From positions 58,858,701 through 58,922,700 of the forward strand of contig CP154954.1 in the NCBI GenBank assembly GCA_039621445.1: a stretch of DNA of 64,000 nucleotides, given 5' to 3'. A model generated the notes under the pieces. That model made no database searches. It saw only the letters and a list, made by a program, of their open reading frames with translations, and had not been told where the DNA came from. Every line of letters begins with the position of its first letter. The first letter of the stretch is position 1. The position numbers and the translations under genes were made by a program. This document shows, in pieces, positions 56,807 through 64,000 of the stretch. The DNA is from Euglena gracilis. Its lineage: Eukaryota; Euglenida; Euglenophyceae; Euglenales.

Positions 56807-59800
56807 CTGAAGGGACGTAGCTTCTTGGCTTGATTGTGAAACTTGACGCACCTGTATTGGGGGGTTCACAGCACCCTTGTTCTTGGATTTTCCACCATTA
56901 GGGGCATACCCTTTACCTTTCGCAAGGTTGGGTTGATGCTCTCCTTTCCCCCTGTTTGGCCCCCCTTTCGATCCTTTCCTCTCCACCATGTTGTCCCTTG
57001 TTGCCAAGCTTCCAAGTTCGTCCCACCCCCTTGGAAAATGCCCTTGGGTATTTGGATCCATTGACGGTGGTGGTGGGGGACTATGCAAACGCGGGGGAGG
57101 TGTTGAGGGGGCAGGGGGGTTTTCTTCTTTTTGAATCAAAGGAGTGGTGCCCTCTGAATCACCCTTCTTGATGGTGTATTGCTTTCCTTTTCTTTGAAAT
57201 CCCCTTTGATCATTAGTGAAATTTGGTTGTCACACCTTCCCCCATGTGTTTGAAAGTTCCTTTTCTTGAATTTTCAAGCGAATAAATTCCAGCACCTCCC
57301 TGGTGAGCATGTGCCTTTCCAAAATTCTCGCCTCAATTACCCTCCTGGATTCGGCAGTGACTTGTTTGTCCAACATGTAAGAATTTGGGCTTCTAACAAA
57401 TTTTCAACTTGGATATGATATGTCTCGGGTGCAATTTTTTCAACACGTGAGGGGGTGAAAGCTCCCTTGGTAAATCTTCTTATGGCCAATTTGGCTTCTT
57501 CTGGGGTGAAATCTCCAATATTGCAAATGTATACCAACGGTTTGGAACCAAAACGCTTCATATCATTCTGAAAAATTTCATACCTGAAACGGTGGGGGAG
57601 TTTGGGCACCAGCAGTTTGTATGCCTCCTGCTCTGTGGCATTATGGACGTCTGCCCAAGCTGACAAAAATTCAGTTTCGAACTCACTCCAATCCTCAAAA
57701 GACACATTCCCAAGGTTTTTGCAAACCACCCCTTCCCATTTTGCTCGGGCGAAGTTGGTGCTTGATGAGTCAAACTCAATTTTCATTCCCGCCCAAAATG
57801 ATGCAAACGTTACTGATTGTCCTTGACTTCTCATCACCCTTAACTTCTTTTTGGAAATAGGATCCAATGTAACGTCCAACAAGGAAAGCTTTTGTGCATC
57901 GGTGAGGGGGTCCCATTTATGCTTGTAGCAGTTGCAAACATTGCCTCCAAGTCCGTTTCATATTGTTGCCACTCTATTTTCACACCTTTGAAATGAGGAA
58001 TTTGGAGCCCCCTCGCCAAAATAGATTGTATGGGACTCACCATAAGATGACCGGCAAATGGTACATTGGGTGCTGGGGCTGATGGATTCGCTCGTAAACC
58101 CACGGGTCGTATGTGTGCACAATTTACTGATCCGATGGGAGGATTTATGACTGGTATGGCACCACCCCCCAAAGGGAACAGTGGGTTTCCATCAGGGGGA
58201 ATCAAATCTTCACCAACCTCCACTGTTTGTGAGATATTCGCATTTGATGACACAGATGATGTTTCAAAACGGGGTGTATTTTGGGGGGCTTGGGGAACAA
58301 TTTCTTTCCCGTCCCCCAGTACACTTTTCATGGCCCTTTTGATCATGGGTTCCAAGTCTTCCAACACCGATTTCCTGGGGGGGCTCTCCCCCGCTTTCTT
58401 CCCCTTTTGCAGGTTTTGGGTTTCTTGTAATTGAAAAAACTTCTCCTTCATTGTTCTCATTTCTTCACCAACATTTGATTGCAAATTTTGCACATCCCTT
58501 GCTCTCCCTTCAGAAACGGCCAAAATGTTCCTTTCCAAGCAAAAAAAGCCTTGCATCATTTGCAAAAAAGAATTCTCAACTGATCACATTTTTGAGATGA
58601 TATGTGAAAGTTGTGTATTTGTTGTGCCAAAACATCCACCCGTGGGTCTTGAAACCCCTGCTGTTGTTTCTGGTCCAAAGACTCCATACACTCAGGGTTT
58701 TCTGAACATAACCCGAAAGCACCTGAAACTCCCTGTTCAACTCACTTGCTTCATTTTCTATTGATTCAACTTTGGGAACAACCACCCCAACAAATTTTTG
58801 TAATTCTCGGATTTCCCCCTTCTGTGTGCCACACAACTTCAAAACGTCCTGAAACTTTCAGGCCAACTCCTGCCGAAACTTTTCAAAATGTGTCCCAACC
58901 GCAAAATCAACTCTTTCCTTTGTTTTCAATTGCAATTCACAACATAATTGTTTCATATGTGCATCGTCCAAAGTGGCCATTTCCGAAAACCGTTTCAGGG
59001 TCTCCTCTTGGACATTAAAAACATTTCCCTTGAGGTCCCTCATAATTTTGGACACAAAATGATTTGCCTGACCAATGAAATTCTTGCGCAATTCCTCCAA
59101 AGCAGAACTTGAACCCTCCATTCTTTTTTCTGCTTCCTTTCGGAATTCCAATAGGGTGGCCTCAAACATTTCATGATCCGGCCCCTGATCTCTTTTCAAA
59201 TCTTGCAAATTTTTTTGTACGTGGTCCGACAGGTCACTGATCCATAAAGAAATGCCTCCCAACCTTGATTCCACCCCATTTCCCAACTGTCCCATTGTTC
59301 CCGAGAGAATTCTGTGGGGGGTTCCAATTCCCCCTCCCCATCCATAGGCATTTCATCCATTTCTGAAATGGGGTTATCAAAAGTCTCGGTTTTCTGAGTG
59401 TCCTGGGAAGAATTTTCCACATTTTACGGCTCACATGCCAATTTTTTGTGTGGATTTGTTGATTCGGAAGAGGTTTCACTCAAAGTGTGTTTTCTTTCCG
59501 TGGAGGGGGCCAACCTCGGGTCCTTCAAATCCCCCTCCCCTTCATCTGAGGTGTATTCCATTGGTGCCGTTTGGTCCTCAATCATGAGGGGGGTGTTGTG
59601 TTGTGTCATTTGAATGTCCTCTTGCCTTTGAGGGGGGGTGGAAGACCTTGCCACATTTTGGGAAATGAATTGTTCCCACAAAGCAGATGGGATTAGGTCA
59701 TCAAAATGGAGCTGTAAGCTTAATTTTGGACTTGATGGGTCTCCACCTGCCTGTAGAGTGGTAAATGATGCATTTTTTGATTCTTCTCCTCCCACCTCCA

Positions 59801-59938
59801 CCAACCCCATTTCCGGTCTTATTGCAACTTGAAGGTCATTTCTGGTTGGTGGGGGTTGCAAAAGAAGTGTGGCACCTTCTCTCCCCTCTTCTGGGAAAAA
59901 CTGATTCACCCTTTCTGAATCATTCTCCAAATAAACAA
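56807..59938 (-). pseudogene. GY-M Gag, long coiled-coil type without zinc knuckle
   Basis: Pieces in order: acidic N-terminus (about 59940-59424, LLLQPPPTRNDLQV..LHFDDLIPSALWEQF); Glu-rich segment to 59196; coiled coil 59295-58576 (DLSDHVQKNLQDLKRD, ALEELRKNFIGQ, IRELQKFVGVVVPKVE); a second helix 58565 onward; then a capsid-like part (PHFKGVKIEWQQYETDLEAMF, 57882-57337: SFWAGMKIEF..EFLSAWADVHNATEQEAYKLL). A Pro-rich and Gly/Lys-rich tail (SKGGPNRGKGEHQ) ends at the TAG. At least four stops or shifts break it. The tail is basic but has no CCHC motif, unlike GY-1. Breakpoints are approximate. Confidence 0.75.
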
Positions 59939-59951
59939 CCTCTGCTAGCCA
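59939..59951 (-). other. GY-M primer binding site, imperfect initiator tRNA-Met match
   Basis: Minus strand TGGCTAGCAGAGG follows the LTR end directly. It equals the initiator-Met-tRNA complement TGGTAGCAGAGG with one extra C. The 3' LTR copy has no such sequence after it. Confidence 0.7.
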
Positions 59952-60486
59952 TGTTTCCCCTTCCCCCCCGTGTCCTGGTGCCGGGGAGGAAACAGGGTCC
60001 CGGATTTGGGTTTTGCCCTTTTCCGGAAGCGTAGGATCCACTTTTGAATTCCCCCCTGGCATTTTCCCTTTGGTACAAAAGTTTGTTTCCTTGTGCGGAC
60101 TAGGATGGGCTCAGGTCCTATCTCACACCAAACAGTTTGCAAGAGAAAATTGAGGGACTTTGATTTGGAAAAAAGAACAAACCTGGACAATGGGTGAAAA
60201 AATACTTGGGAAAGAGTCAATGAATCCCTTTGGAAACCCTTGGGAAGAAGTCTTGAATCAAATGCAGCAAAATGAATGACTTTGATACAATTGGGAACAC
60301 CAATGTGAAGTACAAGTTGTGGTGATAGTAGAAGAAGGAATATAAGTGAAGGTAGAAAACAGCCCTGTGGATAAGAGAAAGATTTTTGTTTCATCAAACC
60401 TTTGGATTGGGTTCTAATCTGTTCCGCTGTGGGTTGCGGTATTTGGCTGTTCCTACCAACCACTTGGCGGACCCATTCCGCCAACA
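59952..60486 (-). repeat. GY-M 5' LTR
   Basis: 535 bp, TGTTGGCGG..GGGGAAACA on the minus strand, aligned along its length with 12266-12806. Outside it lies CAAC (60487-60490), then the NL-B coding frame. Confidence 0.85.
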
Positions 60487-60490
60487 CAAC

Positions 60491-61623
60491 GACCAGTTAA
60501 GGAAAGTTGGGAAGATTCCGCGTTGCCAGAGCAACCTCCACCACCTGCGCGCACTCGTGTTGCAGCCTCCAATGAAGAAAGTATCCATATGAAGTGCCTT
60601 CTCAACCGGGTGGAAACTCTTGTCGGACACGGTGCCATCTCCAAGGCATGTCGCGTTGGCACCTCTGACGGCGTTCAAGGCTCATCAGACCCTGCTGTCA
60701 TGGCTTGACTGCATGCTCTCCACCCATTTGAAGAACCCCCATCGTGGGACCCGTCTCACCAATTGCAATCCGCGAGGGATTTGGAAACCTTGCGGGACCG
60801 AACTTTTGCTTTGACGAAACTTAACTGCACATTCCCAAAGGGCTCTGCTCGGGACCCTCTGGGCTCCGGCCAGATCACTTGCGAATCATGTTGGCAGACT
60901 TGCCAGGATCGCGAGTTTGAGGATCTCCTTGACTTCTTGGACAAATTTGTGACATATTGCATCTCCAAAGTGGTCCACTCCCCTCATGGCTCCAATTCTG
61001 TCATCAGCAAGCCTCGCACCCTTACACAAGGTGGCCGCCAACCCTGAAAAAGAAGCCAACCCAACCGGCCAGGTCGCTGCTGGCGTGTGCCTATGGCGGA
61101 CCCAATCACTCAAGGACCTGTCCCCCCTGCAAACGGGTGTCGGAGTCAGAAATGCTTGCAGCTTGACAGCCACGGGTCTGTAACAGGTGGTTGATGATCT
61201 TCACCATAAAAAGGAAGAACAACTTCCTTCAAATTGACCTCACAAACACATTCAACAGCATCTTTTGTGCTTCAGCCATCGACAGCGTTCGCCGCAGATG
61301 CCCCACACGCCCTACCATGGTTGGAGAGTTGTTATAGCCAACATTCACGTCTATTGTAGGAAGTCGATGTTGCTATACGCCCGAGGAGCACAGCCAGGGG
61401 ACCCATGTGGTCCTGCCCTTTTTGCATGGGGTCTACAAGGCCTCCTTGAAGACTTGACCACTTCTGTAGAATGGCAAGGCTGGTGCCTCGACGACAGACA
61501 TCTGTTGGGTTCCCCCGTGCAACTGCACTCAGCACTGTCCACTCTCTCCAGGGAGGCGGGAAAAGGGGGCCTTGAAGTCAACCTTGCAAGGATTGTGGTA
61601 TTTTGTGTCCCTCGAACAGGTTA
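60491..61623 (+). pseudogene. NL-B continuation: N-terminal region and reverse transcriptase
   Basis: The frame taken up from 12265 gives '..YVQRPVKESWEDSALPEQPPPP', then 'LLNRVETLVGHGAISKACR' as in NL-A. After several stops and shifts come RT motif A 'LQIDLTNTFNSIF' (about 61218-61265), motif B 'GAQPGDPCGPALFAWGLQ' and motif C 'WCLDDRHLLGSP' up to 'GLEVNLAR'. The motif A Asp is retained; the aromatic residue before the catalytic DD is Cys. Sequence similarity to NL-A ends at about 61600, so the zinc and nuclease parts are missing or unrecognisable. Confidence 0.8.
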
Positions 61624-61695
61624 GCAAGAAAAGGGATTTGCCGCCCTTCCACGAATTACAGGGCAGGCGCCTGGCCTCTTTGAACACCGTTACAG

Positions 61696-61802
61696 AAAAA
61701 AGTGGGTTATAACCCGATTACAGGGCGTACCTTGGGTAAAGGGCGCCTACGGCATCCTTGACCTGTCTTACGGCCTGTAATCGGGTTATACCCACATTTT
61801 TT
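61696..61802. repeat. Inverted repeat, 29-bp arms
   Basis: Arms 61696-61724 and 61774-61802 read GTGGGTTATAACCCGATTACAGG and its near-exact complement, with A6 and T6 at the outer ends and a 49-bp loop. Possibly a foldback remnant or an RNA hairpin. No target duplication was found. Confidence 0.75.
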
Positions 61803-62620
61803 GTATGGTGAGGTTGGGAGGGTTTTGGGCACGCGGGGGAGGGGGGGGGGCGCAAAGGGGTCGCGGGGGATGACGTGGGGGCACCACCATTTTCGGTTCC
61901 ATTGGGGTGCCCCCGTGACCCACTCCTCCCGTGGCCCGACCCAAGTCCCTTTCAGCCAAATTTTTTTTTGGGGAGAAAATTTTACCGGTGATACCAATTT
62001 GATAAAATATTTAGGAAGTTTCCTAATTTGACGGATAATCCCCGCACACGTCGGGATGGTGAGTCTTAATTTGGTGTCCCAATCATTGAAAATGTGCATT
62101 CAAAAACTTTTCCATGCAAAACCCACTGGGCTTTTTTTTTTAAAAAAAACATTGTTAGAATTAAAAAAACAACGTCATTAAGAAAGGCCGGCCCACTATG
62201 GTCCCAATTGCATCCAAAAATCTTTTTTTCAGGTGTGGGGAAGATATTCCAAATTTACGTATTTTCCCAAAAAATTCGCGCTCGGTGGTTCCGAATTTGG
62301 TCACCGAAAATGCGGTGTTTCCCTCATGATCCCCTCCCTATGACCCCCCCAAACCACCCCCATGATTTAAGCTAGCTTTTTTTCTTTGAAAGGCCTTCTG
62401 CTTTTTGGTTTCACAACTGTTGTTTTGTTCGGGGTAAGGATAGTTTTTTTTGGACTTCACACCTGTTTTTGCGACGTTCTTTTTCCTCCTCCCCTATTTT
62501 CCCTTCTTCACTTCATGACAGCAAGCATGGCCGTGCATTGCAGAAAAGCCACAGACAAAAAAGGACACCGAGCCACTTCGTGGGTACGCGGGGAGGACGC
62601 CGGGGGGACGCGGGGGCTCA
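61803..62620. other. 0.8 kb without a recognised gene
   Basis: A/T-rich and C/G-rich patches with short frames. A minus-strand frame (62099-61707) has no motif. Nothing ties this segment to NL-B or NL-C. Confidence 0.35.
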
Positions 62621-62639
62621 ACCCCCTAGTATTTTCTGT

Positions 62640-62758
62640 CCTCAAAACAGGGTGTACGCAAAGAGTTGTAGTCATTTCCAGCATCTGCGTTCCGCGGGCG
62701 TTGTTGGATGCGTTGCGTAGATACAGTTGGAGAACCGCTTAGTTCGTGGCTGTGTGTA
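62640..62758 (-). pseudogene. NL-C reverse transcriptase fragment beyond the MITE
   Basis: The minus-strand frame reads AVLQLYLRNASNNARGTQMLEM, an RT motif A segment with the catalytic Asp changed to Tyr and the usual NAFN as NASN. It continues the frame cut at 63287 by the MITE. Confidence 0.6.
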
Positions 62759-62766
62759 GTGCCTGC

Positions 62767-63278
62767 TAGGGTGGTGACATTCGCCAAAAGTGGTCAGAAA
62801 GAAAAATAAAAAATCGTTAAATTTCGTGAAATTTCTGGGGCCAGAAATTTCAGTCAACACCCTGGGGGCGATGGCAGTACAATTGGCGTTTTAGGGACCA
62901 CCCCCTCCCCTGTACAGATAGGATTTTTGGGACCTCCCCCCATAGTGCCGTCCCCCCTGAGACAGATGAAAATTTCGACACCAAAAATGGCCTTTTTAGA
63001 CCAAAAAAAGTAGTTAAAATTTTTTCCGGCGCGTTCGGCGCCGATTTTTGGCCACTTTTTGAGGGGGGTTTTCAGTACAGTTGGGACCCCAGGACCCCCC
63101 TCGGTGTTGAGACAGTAGAGCAAAAAGTGCCAAAAAGTGCAAAAAAATTTGACCTCGGGACACCCCTCCCCCCCTGCAAACGCTCCTTCCCATTGGCTCG
63201 TGGTCTGAAAGAAAAGTAAAAATGGTGAAATTCTGTGAAATTTCAGGGGGCGCAAACTCCAGTCAACTCACCACCCTA
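62767..63278. mobile_element. hAT-like MITE (512 bp)
   Basis: Terminal inverted repeats TAGGGTGGTGA (62767-62777) and TCACCACCCTA (63268-63278) are flanked by an 8-bp duplication GTGCCTGC (62759-62766 and 63279-63286). No ORF. About 70 bp near each end are similar in direct orientation (TGGTC.GAAAGAAAA..GAAATTTC..AGTCAAC). The 8-bp duplication and TAGGG ends fit the hAT superfamily. It interrupts the RT of NL-C. Confidence 0.87.
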
Positions 63279-63286
63279 GTGCCTGC

Positions 63287-64000
63287 ACCATGCTCTGCAC
63301 TATTCAGTGGCGTTCGGCACCCCAGTTGAGTTGGCAAGTAGGAGTCCAGTTCATAACGGAACTTTAAGGATGGCTTTCCCTACAATTCTTCTGCGTGTTT
63401 CCCCTACAGCAATGGGTCTTTTGCCACCTCTCTCCTTGGCCAGCGCTGTCAAAGTGGTAGAGCACAAGATGGGTGAATATGGGCGTGGAATGTCGCCTTT
63501 GTCACACATGATGCAGAAAAGCGTGAGCGCGTGTTGTAGTGTGCCTATTCCTGGTCGGCACAGGCTGTCCTGTAGATGGCTGATGCGCAGTCCAGAGGGT
63601 CCAGGAGCACTTGTGCGGATGAATTGAAGAATGCTTTCTTTCACAAATGCGGACCATATGGCAGAGTGATGCGTTTTGTTGAGGCTTTCTGGTGCGGGGT
63701 TGGAGAAACTGGGTGGGTCAGCCGTTGGGTGCAAGTCTTGTAGTGTTTAGAGCACTCGTGGATCACGAATGTGTTGTTTCCCTTTGCTTTGTAGCAGCTG
63801 GACTGCTTTGTGGGCAGCTCCCTCTCTTACCAGCCCTAGGATTTTGTTGAGGAGGTGAGGGTTGTCTTGTGATGAGGGGTCTTCCGTTGACCGCTTTTGG
63901 GACCTTGTCTCCGTTACCAATTGTGTGCCTTTGCGGAATTCTTCTAGCAGGCTCTTGGTGAGGTCTTCCCAGTTACCTCTTCTGAAAAGCTGGCGGCGCT
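63287..64000 (-). pseudogene. NL-C non-LTR retrotransposon, N-terminal region and start of RT (runs off the window)
   Basis: Minus strand from 64000: RRQLFRRGNWEDLTKSLLEEF.., 'LLNKILGLVREGAAHKAVQLLQSKG', a TAA at 63747-63749, 'LHPTADPP', then RT start 'SAPGPSGLRISHLQDSL', 'LTALAKERGGKRPIAVGETRRRIVGKAIL'. A frameshift near 63360 leads to 'RYELDSYLPTQLG' up to the MITE. It matches NL-A region by region (GKACQLL, PIAAG, LPQQLG). The 5' end lies outside the window. Confidence 0.82.

Larger units (their letters stand above)
12266..60486 (-). mobile_element. GY-M, methyltransferase-bearing Ty3/gypsy element with nested insertions
   Basis: Matching LTRs lie at 12266-12806 (3') and 59952-60486 (5'), both TG..CA and about 97% identical. 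A tRNA-like primer site follows the 5' LTR and a polypurine tract precedes the 3' LTR. CAAC flanks both ends (12262-12265 and 60487-60490), and the NL-B frame is continuous across the ends. Minus-strand order is Gag, cytosine methyltransferase, protease, RT, RNase H, integrase, chromodomain, then unknown ORFs. The element proper is about 12 kb; the rest of the 48 kb consists of later insertions (DIRS, minisatellite with GY-1, TRIM, GY-2). Confidence 0.85.

Noticed and set aside
59952-60062. Gag start at the ATG inside the LTR (MPGGNSKVD)
   Set aside because: The ATG lies in the LTR and recurs in the 3' LTR; the frame passes through the primer site, so the real Gag start is probably downstream.
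1-64000. CRISPR arrays, bacterial operons, rRNA genes
   Set aside because: No spaced identical repeats, no ribosome-binding sites before ORFs, no rRNA sequence. The tandem repeats are direct minisatellites without unique spacers.

Overview
This window is a nest of transposable elements from a nuclear eukaryotic genome, most likely a repeat-rich protist or alga. I recognise no ordinary host gene, rRNA, tRNA, CRISPR array or bacterial operon. The evidence is three non-LTR retrotransposon copies, four LTR retrotransposons of two Ty3/gypsy (chromodomain) lineages, a small LTR element without genes, a tyrosine-recombinase (DIRS) element, a hAT-like MITE and about 5 kb of C-rich minisatellite. The species cannot be read from the sequence. 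Retrotransposons carrying cytosine methyltransferases, like the one here, were previously reported (from memory) in a charophyte alga and in dinoflagellates. Working labels: NL-A/B/C = non-LTR elements; GY-M = methyltransferase-bearing gypsy; GY-1/2/3 = a second gypsy family; DIRS; TRIM; MITE.

Layout. NL-A (+) covers about 1293-8590. It has two 2A 'NPGP' peptides, a reverse transcriptase, a zinc motif and a restriction-like endonuclease, and is split by GY-3 (2069-5927, 5-bp target duplication GTATG). About 1.7 kb with no gene follows. NL-B (+) starts by about 11.2 kb and is cut at 12265; its reading frame resumes at 60491. Everything between is one insertion, GY-M (12266-60486, minus strand, LTRs at both ends, 4-bp duplication CAAC), itself inflated by later insertions: DIRS (14640-19218), a minisatellite (about 19325-41030) that contains the 16.5-kb GY-1 (24267-40793, minus), TRIM (43905-45341, 6-bp duplication CACGGG) and GY-2 (46818-55197, plus, 3' half missing). 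Right of NL-B lies NL-C (minus, to the window end), interrupted by a 512-bp hAT-like MITE (62767-63278, 8-bp duplication).

How the parts work. GY-1 and GY-2 share a plan: LTR, initiator-Met-tRNA primer site, a very long coiled-coil Gag with two zinc knuckles and an RS tail, one in-frame UAG, then Pol (protease, a domain resembling the tail of DIRS RNase H, RT, RNase H; in GY-1 also integrase and chromodomain). GY-1 carries a third ORF of about 1.7-1.8 kaa downstream of pol. GY-3 is an internal-deletion derivative that kept the LTRs, the first codons of gag and the C-terminal third of that ORF. GY-M has Gag, then a UAG, then Pol starting with a small C5-cytosine methyltransferase domain followed by protease, RT, RNase H, integrase and chromodomain, with further unknown ORFs beyond pol.

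LTR divergence agrees with the nesting: by eye, GY-M LTRs are about 97% identical, GY-1 and TRIM about 99%, GY-3 about 93-94%. Almost every coding region has frameshifts or stops, several at homopolymers, so decay and sequencing error cannot be fully separated.
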